NCBI RefSeq assembly: GCF_000739935.1
Contig: NZ_BBJU01000003.1
Coordinates: forward strand, 294,680 to 358,679
Origin: Agrobacterium rubi TR3 = NBRC 13261
Lineage (GTDB): Bacteria; Pseudomonadota; Alphaproteobacteria; Rhizobiales; Rhizobiaceae
Length of the DNA stretch: 64,000 nt
Reading direction: 5' to 3'
The notes beneath the pieces were generated by a model. The model did not search any database. It saw only the letters and a program-made list of their open reading frames with translations, and was not told the origin of the DNA. Each line of letters begins with the position of its first letter. Positions within the stretch are counted from its first letter, which is position 1. A program made the position numbers and the translations under genes. Positions 1 through 9,972 of this stretch are shown piece after piece.

Positions 1-300
1 GGAATCGGCTTCCGAGCGGGCAGTGAGTAGAATGACAGGGACGGATTTGTTTTCGTTGAGGGAGCGGGTGAGCGACAGGCCGTTTTCACCGGGCATCATG
101 ACATCGAGAATAAGGAGATCGAAACGGATACCCTGCATCTTGCGTCGCGCCTCGGCGGCGTCGGCTGCGGCTGTGATGCGGTATCCCTTTTCGCCGAGGA
201 AGCGCTGGAGAAGATCGCGAATACGGGCATCGTCATCGACGATCATGAGGTGAGGGGCATCATCTTCGGCCAGTGGCTGTTTGGTCGTGCCGTTTTGCAT
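1..300 (-). CDS. petR: PetR-type OmpR-family response regulator (3' end outside window)
   Basis: The first 100 codons of a response regulator are visible; the rest lies beyond the window edge. The receiver domain has the acidic cluster Asp22-Asp24, the phospho-acceptor Asp66 in LILDVMMPGENG, and the conserved Thr in the LLTAR segment. The ATG at 300 has an AAGGAG ribosome-binding site that lies inside the end of the upstream MarR gene, whose stop is only two bases away, so the two genes are translated as a pair. A MarR gene followed by an OmpR-type regulator is the arrangement of petP-petR described in Rhodobacter capsulatus and common in alphaproteobacteria. The DNA-binding half cannot be seen, so the OmpR assignment is inferred from the pairing. 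Confidence 0.8.
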   Translation of the reverse strand, partial: MQNGTTKQPLAEDDAPHLMIVDDDARIRDLLQRFLGEKGYRITAAADAAEARRKMQGIRFDLLILDVMMPGENGLSLTRSLNENKSVPVILLTARSEADS

Positions 301-302
301 GA

Positions 303-830
303 TCACTCCTTGACCTCGAGGGTCTGGTCATTGGCTGCCGTATGACCTGCGACGGGATCACGCATGCGGGCCAGAAACTCTCGCACGGATGCCCGTGCCT
401 CAGGCTGCATGCCTTGCAGGGCGCGGTCGATGCGCCTGGATTGCGGGTCACTCAGCGCAAGCGCCAGTTCGCGTCCCGTCAAAGTGGGGTAGAGCCTGCG
501 CTGGCGGCGGTCTTCGGGTCCTGCCATCTGGCGGATATAGCCATCATCGATCAGCTGTTTCAACACGCGCGCAAGGCTCTGCTTTGTGATCTGCAACGTG
601 TCGAGAAGATCGGCAACGGTCATGCCGGGGTTGCGGCAGACGAAATAGACGACACGGTGATGGGCTCTGCCATATTCCAGTTTGGACAGGATGACATCCG
701 GGTCGGACACGAAATCGCGGTAAGCGAAAAAGAAGGCTTCGATCGTGTCGAAGTCGATCTTGCTGTCATCGACATGGGGAAGAGCTGGGCCCTGTTTAAC
801 GGCAGCCTTTTTCATCGATTGGGCAGGCAC
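303..830 (-). CDS. petP: MarR-family regulator, PetP-like
   Basis: A 175-residue MarR-type transcription factor. The winged helix-turn-helix is clear: TVADLLDTLQITKQSLARVL forms the HTH (about residues 71-90), and the basic wing GPEDRRQRRLYPT follows. The start is GTG at 830, chosen because AAGGAG lies 6-7 bases upstream and no better ATG fits. It is the first gene of a two-gene unit with the response regulator, with a 2-base gap. A perfect 8-bp inverted repeat lies about 30 bases upstream and may be its own operator. The effector is unknown. Confidence 0.85.
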   Translation of the reverse strand: MPAQSMKKAAVKQGPALPHVDDSKIDFDTIEAFFFAYRDFVSDPDVILSKLEYGRAHHRVVYFVCRNPGMTVADLLDTLQITKQSLARVLKQLIDDGYIRQMAGPEDRRQRRLYPTLTGRELALALSDPQSRRIDRALQGMQPEARASVREFLARMRDPVAGHTAANDQTLEVKE

Positions 831-860
831 TGTCGCTCCTTTTTACTGCATCCAAAACCG

Positions 861-880
861 TGCAGCGCAAACGCGCTGCA
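861..880. promoter_or_regulatory. Inverted repeat upstream of petP, possible operator
   Basis: TGCAGCGC, four bases, then GCGCTGCA: a perfect 8-bp inverted repeat centred about 40 bases before the petP GTG. MarR proteins usually bind palindromes in their own promoter, so autoregulation is a fair inference. A simple hairpin in the leader is also possible. Confidence 0.4.
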
Positions 881-1045
881 ATCCGTTCACCTCGCCGTCG
901 AAACCAAACTCATGGCACGAGATGGCGGACACTAGCCCAAAAACAATGTCGCCGGGAGGACATTGCCGATCATTTTCTGTTGCGTTCGATAATATGCCGA
1001 TGAACCCACATCAACGGAATTGTGCATGTGGCTGGACACGAACGC

Positions 1046-1071
1046 AAAAAGAGCGCGGAATGACCGCGCTC
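1046..1071 (-). terminator. Rho-independent terminator of the SH3-domain gene
   Basis: On the minus strand an 8-bp GC-rich stem (GAGCGCGG/CCGCGCTC, 5-base loop) is followed by five Ts, 26 bases after the stop of the SH3-domain gene. Confidence 0.8.
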
Positions 1072-1096
1072 ATTGAGTTGGCAAGGGTGCCAAAGA

Positions 1097-1696
1097 TCAT
1101 TCGTAGACGTAGACGATCCGGCGTGTGCTCGGCTCGACCAGAACGGTACGGTCGTTGACGCGAACATAGCGATATTCGTAATCGGGAATGTTGGTCAGAC
1201 GCGCGTCGGCTGGAACCATGCCGCCGATGGCCACATCGCCGTCGATGGTCACGACTTCACCGGGGTGAGCATCAACATAGGTCATGACCTGTTCTGGCGG
1301 ATCGACTTCACCGACGCGACCGAGGTTCGGATCGCCTGGGTTAGGCTCTGCCTGAACGTCAGATGTCTTCTCGTAGGTCACGACGGGGACGTTAACGTCA
1401 GAGCGACGCTCGCGCAGGATCACTGGCGCGCCTTCATACATAACGTTGAGATAATCGGCATTGGCCCAACCGCGTACACCGTTCACCTCGATGCGGCACC
1501 ATTCGCTGCCATCCATGCAACCATCCAGCACAGCCTCGCTGCCGCGCGTGGCAAGACCCACTTCGGGGTAATCCTCGCCAGGGCCGGACCGGACAGAAAC
1601 GTCTGATGCTGTGGTGGCGACCATTGCCGCGTTCGCATATCCTGCGAGCAGCGCAAAAGCGCCACCGGCGATCATGACTTTAAACCTGTTGTTCAT
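1097..1696 (-). CDS. Secreted SH3-domain protein with DUF1236-like C-terminus
   Basis: About 199 residues. An N-terminal signal peptide (MNNRFKVMIAGGAFALLAGYANA, given here only as residues 1-23) is followed by a bacterial SH3 domain near residues 27-85, with the usual VRSGPG turn and the RGWANADYLN end. The C-terminal 70 residues resemble the short DUF1236 module often paired with SH3 in Rhizobiales. A GTG nine bases upstream is in frame, but it overlaps the AAGGAG site, so the ATG at 1696 is preferred. It is probably periplasmic and may bind cell-wall peptides or glycans. It stands alone, with its own terminator. Confidence 0.75.
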   Translation of the reverse strand: MNNRFKVMIAGGAFALLAGYANAAMVATTASDVSVRSGPGEDYPEVGLATRGSEAVLDGCMDGSEWCRIEVNGVRGWANADYLNVMYEGAPVILRERRSDVNVPVVTYEKTSDVQAEPNPGDPNLGRVGEVDPPEQVMTYVDAHPGEVVTIDGDVAIGGMVPADARLTNIPDYEYRYVRVNDRTVLVEPSTRRIVYVYE

Positions 1697-1891
1697 ATGT
1701 CTCACTCCTTTGAAGACTGCGGCATGAACGCACGAGGTGCGGGTCTGTTCCCAATTCCGTGATTGCTAAAGTTGCACATGGACGGCACCACCCGCCCGTT
1801 TTGCAATGCTGAGAGAGGTGCGAGTTTCATTGTGCGGTGGCGTTTGCCGGTTTATAGAGAGCCCGTTGTTTTCGAAGAGAAGGATGAAATC

Positions 1892-2584
1892 ATGGGTAAG
1901 TTACAGGCGGGCATCATTCCCGTGACGCCGTTCCAGCAGAACTGCACCATCCTCTTCGATGAAGACACCAAGGAAGGCGTGATCGTCGATCCCGGCGGGG
2001 ATGTGGATGTCATCATCCAGACGGTGACCGAAAACGGCGTGACGCTGAAGGAGATCTGGCTGACGCACGGGCATCTCGACCATGCCGGTGGCGCCAAGGA
2101 GCTGAAGGAAAAGCTGTCGCTGTCCATCATCGGCCCACATGAAGACGACAAGCCGCTTCTGGAACGCATCGAAATCCAAGCGCAGACCTATGGCATTCCC
2201 GGTCTCCAGAGCGTGCTGCCGGATCGCTGGCTGACGGACGGTGATACGGTTTCGTTTGGCGAGCATCATTTCGAGGTTCTGCATTGCCCAGGCCACGCGC
2301 CGGGCCACGTGATCTATTACAATCGCGCCCAGGCTTTCGCGCATGTGGGCGACGTTCTGTTTTCAGGATCGATCGGTCGCACCGACCTTCCAGGCGGCAA
2401 CCACGAGCAATTGCTGGCCTCCATCCGCGACAAGGTTATGCCTTTGGGTGACGAGGTCGGTTTTATCTGTGGCCATGGTCCCGGCGGACGGATTGGCGAA
2501 GAGCGCCGGACGAACCCTTATCTGCAAGGGATTTATGCAGATCAGAAAGGTGCTGAGTCAGAAGGCACGGTCAAACCCGCGTAA
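1892..2584 (+). CDS. Metallo-beta-lactamase-fold hydrolase, glyoxalase II-like (YcbL type)
   Basis: A 230-residue protein with the complete binuclear metal site of the glyoxalase II group: His59, His61, Asp63 and His64 (THGHLDHAGG), His135 (HCPGHAPGH), Asp154 (GDVLF) and His195 (GHGPG). Its short length without the C-terminal helical substrate domain matches the YcbL-type enzymes, which hydrolyse S-lactoylglutathione and similar thioesters. A longer reading frame runs upstream, but the ATG at 1892 has an AGAAGGA site and begins exactly at the family N-terminus. The natural substrate cannot be told from sequence; a persulfide dioxygenase is less likely given the motifs. Confidence 0.85.
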   Translation: MGKLQAGIIPVTPFQQNCTILFDEDTKEGVIVDPGGDVDVIIQTVTENGVTLKEIWLTHGHLDHAGGAKELKEKLSLSIIGPHEDDKPLLERIEIQAQTYGIPGLQSVLPDRWLTDGDTVSFGEHHFEVLHCPGHAPGHVIYYNRAQAFAHVGDVLFSGSIGRTDLPGGNHEQLLASIRDKVMPLGDEVGFICGHGPGGRIGEERRTNPYLQGIYADQKGAESEGTVKPA

Positions 2585-2621
2585 TCAGCCTTCCGGCGCA
2601 GATATTTGCGCGGCAGCTCAC

Positions 2622-2647
2622 AAAAAAACCCGGCATTCCTGCCGGGC
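2622..2647 (-). terminator. Terminator of the cold-shock gene
   Basis: CCCGGC/GCCGGG stem with a 6-base loop, followed on the minus strand by seven Ts. It lies between the convergent hydrolase and cold-shock genes and ends the latter. Confidence 0.8.
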
Positions 2648-2675
2648 TTCAACGAGAAGAGAAAGTCGTTAGGGG

Positions 2676-2891
2676 TCAGCCATCAATCTGGAGATTGACT
2701 GCCTTCGGTCCCTTGCCGCGACGATCCGGTTCAGTGTCGAAGCTTACTTTCTGGTTTTCTGAGAGTGCGGACAGGCCGGAAGCCTGTACGGCAGAGATAT
2801 GAACAAAAATATCGGCGCCACCATTGTCTGGCTTGATGAAGCCGAAGCCCTTGTCGGTGTTGAAGAATTTAACGGTGCCAGTCTCGGCCAT
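2676..2891 (-). CDS. cspA: Cold-shock domain protein
   Basis: A 71-residue single-domain cold-shock protein, full length for the family. RNP1 (KGFGFIKP) and RNP2 (DIFVHIS) are intact, so it should bind single-stranded RNA and DNA as an RNA chaperone. The ATG has AAAAGGA about ten bases upstream. A leader of more than 400 bases without another gene precedes it, as expected for a csp gene controlled through its mRNA leader. Rhizobiaceae carry many csp paralogues, so the numbering within the family is not decided. Confidence 0.93.
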   Translation of the reverse strand: MAETGTVKFFNTDKGFGFIKPDNGGADIFVHISAVQASGLSALSENQKVSFDTEPDRRGKGPKAVNLQIDG

Positions 2892-3327
2892 GCATCAGGT
2901 CCTTTTCGCTCTGCCCGTGTTCAGCTCCAGGCAGCATTACAGTTTTGCCCGTGAGGGCGTACGGCAGGCAGTTTCAGTTGAGAAAATGGACCTTGCGTGG
3001 AAAGCTTTTTTGACGTTCTGATCAACGTTATTGTGTCCCCGCCGCTCGAAGTTTTTGATCTCCGAAGCATTTATTTTATAGGCCTTCCCATGCTCGCAAC
3101 TTGCCCGAACCCCAACAGATTGCTGTGTTTATTCAAAATTGGCAAGCAAAAGTTTTTAGACAAGCGGAGGCCTCGCAGCGGCTGTCAAAGCGGCTGACGA
3201 CGGGACTGGCAGAATTTTTCTCATGCTTTCGATGTTCAGAAACGAAAACATCGCTGGCGATGGGATTTCACGTTTATTTTCGCGTGAAACGGTGAATTTT
3301 GTCTCACGGTAAAAGTCTAGAGACCCT
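2892..3327. other. Gene-free region: csp promoter and leader
   Basis: 436 bases without a credible gene. It must hold the promoter and leader of the minus-strand cold-shock gene. Near 3266-3289 there is an inverted repeat, TTTCACG then ten bases then CGTGAAA, of unknown role. No protein start with a ribosome-binding site was found. Confidence 0.5.
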
Positions 3328-4227
3328 TTATGTTTCAGCTATGACACTGTCTCGCCGCTTGAAGACCTCAGGCACCAATTCGACCAACAATATAGCCGCA
3401 AAAATGATTGCGCAGCCGATATAGCCTATTGCTGGAATTGTTTCCTGCAAAAAGATCGTCGCAAACAGGGCGCCGAACAGGGCCTCCGACGAGAGGAAGA
3501 TCGCTGCCTGGGGTGCTGTCGTATAACGCTGCCCGATAACCTGAAGCACGAAGGCAAGGCCGGATGAGACCAGCCCGACATACAGGATTTCCTTTATGGA
3601 CGCTGCGATGGCTGCCATATTGATCGGCTCGATGACAATGCCGATCAGAATGCTGAGAACCGCGCAGACCGCAAACTGGGCACATGACAGGGCAAGCGGA
3701 CGATTGCTCTGCATGACGAAGCGACCCGCCAGCGTGATCTGGATCGCCCAGAAAACCGCACAGATGATGCTCAGCGTGTCGCCTATGGTCAGCCGGGTCA
3801 TGCCGCCGCCCGACAGCAGGAAGATGCCGCACAGCATCATCAGCGCTCCCGGCCAGACGATCCAGTGCGGATTGCGGCGGTAGACGATGACGGCGATGAC
3901 GGGCACGAAGATGACGTAGAGCGCCGTCAGAAAGCTGGAGTTGGTGACAGTCGTCGTCAACAGCCCGATCTGCTGGGTAATGGCCCCCAGAAACAAGGCG
4001 ATACCGACAAGCATGAAGGTTTTGGTTTCAGCAAAGCTCGGCCGCGATTTCATCCGCCAGCTTTCCATCATCGCGAAGGGCAGGACGGCAAGGGCCGCAA
4101 TCGCAAAGCGCAAGCCGACGAACCAGAATGGTCCGATGCTGGCCATGGCGGTCGATTGCGCGACGAAACCTCCACCCCAGATCGCGGCTGCGAGCAAGAG
4201 AACGAGGTTGGCCTGAATGCGCGTCAT
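3328..4227 (-). CDS. EamA/DMT-family transporter
   Basis: A 299-residue inner-membrane protein with about ten hydrophobic helices made of two repeated EamA units, the standard layout of drug/metabolite transporters of the RhaT/YdcZ-like superfamily. The first helix carries the typical LLLAAAIWGGGFVAQ start, and the second repeat begins around residue 150 with TIGDTLSIICAVFWAIQIT. The substrate is not predictable; metabolite or amino-acid export is usual in this family. It is a single gene with no obvious partners. Confidence 0.85.
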   Translation of the reverse strand: MTRIQANLVLLLAAAIWGGGFVAQSTAMASIGPFWFVGLRFAIAALAVLPFAMMESWRMKSRPSFAETKTFMLVGIALFLGAITQQIGLLTTTVTNSSFLTALYVIFVPVIAVIVYRRNPHWIVWPGALMMLCGIFLLSGGGMTRLTIGDTLSIICAVFWAIQITLAGRFVMQSNRPLALSCAQFAVCAVLSILIGIVIEPINMAAIAASIKEILYVGLVSSGLAFVLQVIGQRYTTAPQAAIFLSSEALFGALFATIFLQETIPAIGYIGCAIIFAAILLVELVPEVFKRRDSVIAET

Positions 4228-4358
4228 GAAACCACCAAAAGCAAAGAACGCGCAGTGGCGTCTTCTCGAAACTTCGATGTGCTCAAGACATCGATTTTGA
4301 ATGGCTCTATCAGGTCAGGACGGGAAGAACAAGAATGGTAGCCTTGATGGGTTTTGCC

Positions 4359-4667
4359 TCAATGGCGACGCTGGCGGCCTGACGTTTCGCGGATGCTGTT
4401 GAGCGTCAAAACGATGCCGCCGACGGCCATGGTGACGAAGCCTGCGACCACCAGTCCGATGACGAAGATGCGATCGGATGCTTTCGAAATCGGTGCCGAA
4501 GCGATGGCCGAGGTCTGGATATAATCGATTTCATCGGCATGGGCGCTGGTGGCCAATCCGGCCGCCATGGTGATGATGACCATGAGAGCGGCTAATGCCA
4601 TCCATAGCGAAAACAGGGTACGCTGGTTTCTCAGCCGGGCTGCCAAATTCCGATCATTGAGAAACAT
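4359..4667 (-). CDS. Small two-helix membrane protein of unknown function
   Basis: About 102 residues, not recognised. The ATG at 4667 with an AAGGA site upstream is favoured over a longer frame. A hydrophobic segment at about residues 21-43 ends in an Ala-x-Ala pattern resembling a signal peptide. A second hydrophobic segment lies at about residues 66-88 and is followed by a short basic tail. A periplasmic or inner-membrane location is likely. Confidence 0.55.
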   Translation of the reverse strand: MFLNDRNLAARLRNQRTLFSLWMALAALMVIITMAAGLATSAHADEIDYIQTSAIASAPISKASDRIFVIGLVVAGFVTMAVGGIVLTLNSIRETSGRQRRH

Positions 4668-4838
4668 TGTCGACGTCCTTCGTGGTGTAGAAATGTCGGT
4701 GATGCAGAGGCGTGGCACAGTTCTGCGCGACATGCTTAAAAGAGCGTTTGAAATGGACGCCAAGTGGACCGAAATCGGACAGTTCGGCGCATTTATTGAG
4801 GCGATATCAAGGCAGAGCTTAACAGGATGTTAACGCCA

Positions 4839-5741
4839 TCAAATTCCGCGTTTTCCGAAGGTTCGCACGGGTTTGAGGGCGGGAGTTTCATGCCCTGTGG
4901 CAAGGCGCGGTTTGGTTTCGGGCGTGGCGCGCGACTGGCTGGCAAACTCGGGAAAACGCTCGTTGAACGTCGTCGGCGCAAGCTCTGGTCTGGCCAATGC
5001 ATAGCCCTGCATCAGCGCCACGCCAAGATCGACGCAAAGCTCGATTTCCTGCTCGTCCTCCAGGGCTTCGAAGACGGGCTCGATATGTTCCTTGGCGAAC
5101 TGTTTGACGATGTGCCGCAAAAGGGCGGCACCAGCGGAATTGCGCATGAACTGGCGTGCCCATGCCGCCTCGAACTTCACATAGTCGGGTCGCATCAGCT
5201 TGACGCGCTCGATGTCGGAGTCACCAGCGCCGAAATCGGCAATGGCAACCCTAAAACCCATGGCGCGCATGTGATCGGCGAAATCCGCGACCAGCGTGGC
5301 GTCGGATGCGTTCTTCTCGGCGATTTCGCAGACGATCCGGTCTGGCGTCATGCCCGCCTCATGAGCGGACAGGCGCATGCGCTCCACTTCCTGGCGCATC
5401 TTGCCTGGCGTGCGAAAGAGGCCGGGATGGAAGTTGACGAAGATACGCGTGCGAGACCGTTCCAGTGCGCCGGTGTTGAGGATGTGGATCGTTCGCAAAA
5501 TGCTGTCGATGGCCTCGATATCGTCGCCATGAACCTGGCGAAACAGCTGGGCAGGCGGAATGAGGTCCGACCCCTGATAGGGGCGCACCAGACCTTCAAA
5601 GGAATCGATATCGAGACGGCCGTTGGAGAGGCGGCGGAAGATGGGCTGGAGAGCGGATTTTAACGTGAACGCGCCATAGGTCGTGGACCAGGAGCCATCG
5701 GCTTCGCGCATCAGATTTGAGAAAATGCTTTTGGGTGCCAC
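4839..5741 (-). CDS. EAL-domain protein with incomplete active site
   Basis: A 300-residue stand-alone EAL domain (about residues 25-255), the fold of c-di-GMP phosphodiesterases. Visible ligands include Glu49 in EGL (for EAL), Asn103 in VNFHP, Glu139, Lys189, Glu225 and Gln245 (QGY). The loop that is normally DDFG reads ADFG (Ala168-Asp169), so one metal-binding Asp is missing. No GGDEF, PAS or membrane segment is present. Loss of that Asp suggests weak or no hydrolysis; a c-di-GMP-binding or protein-interaction role is an alternative. The start is GTG with a weak ribosome-binding site; Met11 is the next choice. Confidence 0.8.
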   Translation of the reverse strand: MAPKSIFSNLMREADGSWSTTYGAFTLKSALQPIFRRLSNGRLDIDSFEGLVRPYQGSDLIPPAQLFRQVHGDDIEAIDSILRTIHILNTGALERSRTRIFVNFHPGLFRTPGKMRQEVERMRLSAHEAGMTPDRIVCEIAEKNASDATLVADFADHMRAMGFRVAIADFGAGDSDIERVKLMRPDYVKFEAAWARQFMRNSAGAALLRHIVKQFAKEHIEPVFEALEDEQEIELCVDLGVALMQGYALARPELAPTTFNERFPEFASQSRATPETKPRLATGHETPALKPVRTFGKRGI

Positions 5742-5820
5742 GGCGTTCTATCCGGGAAAATCATTTCAACGCGGACACCATAACATACAAAGCGTTACGC
5801 GCTAGTTAAGCAATGCTTAA

Positions 5821-7152
<1,332 letters not shown>

Positions 7153-7173
7153 GCACTGATTGAATTGAGGAAA

Positions 7174-7199
7174 AGCCCGGCAGCGATGCCGGGCTTTTT
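7174..7199. terminator. Bidirectional terminator between aatA and chaA
   Basis: AGCCCGGC/GCCGGGCT stem with a 6-base loop, flanked by As on the left and Ts on the right. It can end aatA on the plus strand and the antiporter gene on the minus strand. Confidence 0.85.
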
Positions 7200-7201
7200 G
7201 T

Positions 7202-8317
7202 TTATAGCCCCAGAAACAGCAGCATCAGGAATGCGGCAAACAGAATAAAGTGGGTCATGCCTTCGATGGCGTTCGTCTCGCCGTCGTTCAGGTTGATAGC
7301 GGCGGCAAACAGGGTGATGAAGATCATCACCGTCTGCACCGGCGTCATGGCCATGACGAAAGGCTGGCCGGTGTAGAGCGCAATGCCTTCCATGACCGGC
7401 ACTGTCAAAATGACGGTGGAAAGCGATGCACCCATGGCGATGTTGACGACCGACTGCATGCGGTTGCGCAGGGCCGAGCGCATTGCGGTCATGATTTCGG
7501 GTGCAGCGGATATGGTAGCGACCACGACCGCCATCAATGCAGGCGGCGCGCCGCTGCCTTCAAGGCCATGGCTGAGAAATGCCGACATGAATTCGGCGAG
7601 AACGCCGATCAGCACCACGCCGATGAGGATGATGGCGATGGAGTAGGACGCCGGTCCTTCTTCATCGTCGTCAGCCTGCGCCTGTTGCAACTCTGCCGCC
7701 GACTTTTTCCGCTCGCTGCGTGGATAGCTGTAGCTGAAGAAATAGCTGTGCGGACCGACCTGCATTTTCAGGAACATGGCATAGAGCGCAATCATCGCGC
7801 CGATGGTGAAGATGGAATAATAGTGCCACTTCGCCTCGGGAATAAACTCCGGCACGATCATCGAAATGCCCATGGCCGTCAGGATCATCACAACATAGGT
7901 GCGGGCGGAATCATCATTGTAGGGTTGTTCGCCGTGGCGAAGCCCGCCGAGAAGCGCTGCAATGCCCAGAATGCCGTTGATGTCGATCATGACGGCAGAG
8001 TAGATCGTGTCGCGCACCAGCGTTGGCGAAGAGGACTCGCTCATGATGATGGCGAGGATCAGAACCTCGACGGCCACCGCCGACAGTGTCAGGATCATGG
8101 TGCCATAGGGATCGCCGACCTTAGCAGCCAGAATTTCCGCATGGTGCGCCACTCGCATGGACACGACGATGATCACGCCGATGAGGGCGGCGGCAATGAC
8201 GAAGGACAGCGCCTTGCTACCCTCCAAAAAGGCGTGTTCAGCAAAATAGGCGGCAACGGCGCAGGGAACTGCGGCAAGCAGCATGCGCTCCTGTTTCAGC
8301 GTGGTCGCGACTGACAT
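7202..8317 (-). CDS. chaA: Ca2+/H+ antiporter, ChaA/CAX family
   Basis: A 371-residue inner-membrane exchanger with about eleven hydrophobic helices. The two cation-exchanger repeats are visible: LSAVAVEVLILAI in the first half and ISAAPEIMTAM in the second, each with the conserved acidic residue of the transport site, separated by an acidic cytoplasmic loop (DDDEEG near residue 228). It should export Ca2+ or Na+/K+ in exchange for protons. A frame runs 78 codons further upstream, but the ATG at 8317 has GGAAGGG directly before it and gives the usual length. Confidence 0.88.
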   Translation of the reverse strand: MSVATTLKQERMLLAAVPCAVAAYFAEHAFLEGSKALSFVIAAALIGVIIVVSMRVAHHAEILAAKVGDPYGTMILTLSAVAVEVLILAIIMSESSSPTLVRDTIYSAVMIDINGILGIAALLGGLRHGEQPYNDDSARTYVVMILTAMGISMIVPEFIPEAKWHYYSIFTIGAMIALYAMFLKMQVGPHSYFFSYSYPRSERKKSAAELQQAQADDDEEGPASYSIAIILIGVVLIGVLAEFMSAFLSHGLEGSGAPPALMAVVVATISAAPEIMTAMRSALRNRMQSVVNIAMGASLSTVILTVPVMEGIALYTGQPFVMAMTPVQTVMIFITLFAAAINLNDGETNAIEGMTHFILFAAFLMLLFLGL

Positions 8318-8502
8318 GGTTGCCCTTCCATATGGGTATCTGATCTGTGAGCGAAGCGCCGCAATAGCCGGGTTTGCACATTGGGCAATTTGGTAGGATA
8401 GTAGGTGGCAAGGACATGGCGACAATGCCGCATTCTCGTCCTTCAATGCACGGTTGCGGCAAAGGTTGCCACTGGCCTTCAATGTATCTGGAGGAAGTGT
8501 AC

Positions 8503-8754
8503 ATGACCAAAGTGGTATATGAAGTTGTGGAACATGATGGCGGCTGGGCATACCGGATGAACGGTGCCTATTCCGAAGCCTTCCCCACGCATGCCGATGC
8601 CGTGGAAGCCGCCCGCATCGCCGCAGCCGAACAGCAGGTGGGCGGGGAGGACGAAGAAATCTACTATCAGGATGAGCGCGGCCGTTGGCATGTCGAACAC
8701 AGCCAAGGCGGCGACCGGCCGGAAGCCGAAGTGGTCGATAGCTCTCCCAACTGA
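8503..8754 (+). CDS. DUF2188 small protein
   Basis: 83 residues. The compact beta-alpha-beta pattern VVEHDGGWAYRMNG...FPTHADAVEAARIAA is the DUF2188 domain, a small fold of unknown function. An acidic C-terminal tail follows. The ATG at 8503 has GGAGGA seven bases upstream. It is divergent from chaA and probably cytoplasmic. Confidence 0.75.
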   Translation: MTKVVYEVVEHDGGWAYRMNGAYSEAFPTHADAVEAARIAAAEQQVGGEDEEIYYQDERGRWHVEHSQGGDRPEAEVVDSSPN

Positions 8755-8812
8755 CCGTCGCAACGAAAGAGCGCCGCGCCCTTGGTGAAGGACGCAGCGC
8801 CGGTTCTTGGTC

Positions 8813-9925
8813 TTAACCGAGGGCAGGGTAGTCGGTGTAGCCTTCCGCGCCACCGCCATAGAATGTCTGCTGGTTTGGTTCGTTCAGCGGGGCATTGTCC
8901 TTGAGGCGCTTGACGAGGTCCGGGTTGGAGATGAAGGCTTTGCCGAAGGCGATCGCGTCTGCCTTGCCGCTTTCGGTGGCGGCGATGGCGCTTTCGCGGT
9001 CGTAGCCATTGTTGGCAATCCACAGGCCCTTGCCGCCTGCATGGGTGTAGGCTGCTTTCAGAGCGGCGTAGTCGAACGGCTTGTCACCCTGTTTGAAGTC
9101 ACGTGGGCCACCTGTGGCACCTTCGATGACGTGGATGAAGGCCAAGCCGCGGCTTCCGAGTTCCTTGACCACATATTCAAACAACGGCTGCGGGTTGTCT
9201 TCGGAGATGTCGTTCGCAGGCGTGACCGGTGACAGGCGGATGCCGGTGCGGCCTGCTCCGATTTCCTTGGCAACGATATCGACGACTTCCAGTAGAAAGC
9301 GCGCCCGGTTTTCGATGGAGCCGCCATACTCGTCTGTGCGCTGGTTGGTGCCCGTCTTCAGGAACTGGTCGATCAAGTAACCATTGGCGGCGTGAATCTC
9401 GACGCCGTCGAAACCAGCGTCGAGTGCTGCGCGCGCGCCGGTGCGGAAATCTTCCAAAATCAGCGGAATTTCGCTGAGGCCGATTTCACGAGGTTCCGAT
9501 GTATCGGCAAAGCCGCCGGTGCCGTCATCATTGATGATGTAGGTCTTCGACTTGGCCTTGATCGGGGAAGGAGCAACCGGCTGACCACCATGTGGCTGAA
9601 GCGAAGTGTGGGACACACGACCGACATGCCAGATCTGCGCGACGATTTTACCGCCTGCCTTATGAACGGCGCTGGTCACCTGTTTCCAGCCATCAACCGC
9701 CTCTTGCTTGTAAAGGCCGGGAACGTCTGCATAACCCTGTCCCTGCTGGGAAACAGGCGTGCCCTCGGTGACGATCAGTCCGGCGCTCGCACGCTGCTCA
9801 TAGTAAGTAGCATTGAGATTGTTGGGAATGGCGCCCGGCGAACGGTTGCGGGTCAGTGGGGCCATTACGACGCGGTTTGCAAGTGCTATATCGCCTGCCT
9901 GTGCGGGCTCGAACAATTTTGTCAT
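8813..9925 (-). CDS. nemA: Old-yellow-enzyme alkene reductase
   Basis: A 370-residue FMN-dependent TIM-barrel ene-reductase. Family marks are the N-terminal MAPLTRNRS strand, TEGTPVSQQGQGY, QIWHVGRVSH, and the substrate-binding pair His and Asn in EIHAANGYLIDQF. It reduces activated C=C bonds (N-ethylmaleimide, enones) and nitrate esters using NAD(P)H. It lies 47 bases after the ArsR regulator on the same strand, so the two are probably one unit, suggesting induction by electrophiles or metals. The substrate in the cell is not known. Confidence 0.92.
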   Translation of the reverse strand: MTKLFEPAQAGDIALANRVVMAPLTRNRSPGAIPNNLNATYYEQRASAGLIVTEGTPVSQQGQGYADVPGLYKQEAVDGWKQVTSAVHKAGGKIVAQIWHVGRVSHTSLQPHGGQPVAPSPIKAKSKTYIINDDGTGGFADTSEPREIGLSEIPLILEDFRTGARAALDAGFDGVEIHAANGYLIDQFLKTGTNQRTDEYGGSIENRARFLLEVVDIVAKEIGAGRTGIRLSPVTPANDISEDNPQPLFEYVVKELGSRGLAFIHVIEGATGGPRDFKQGDKPFDYAALKAAYTHAGGKGLWIANNGYDRESAIAATESGKADAIAFGKAFISNPDLVKRLKDNAPLNEPNQQTFYGGGAEGYTDYPALG

Positions 9926-9972
9926 GGGATCGTGCTTTCTCTTCTGGTTGATAGAGAGCGCCTGAACGGCGC

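Noticed and set aside
3266..3289. Terminator for the EamA gene
   Set aside because: The inverted repeat has a 7-bp stem and 10-base loop but no adjacent T-run on the minus strand.
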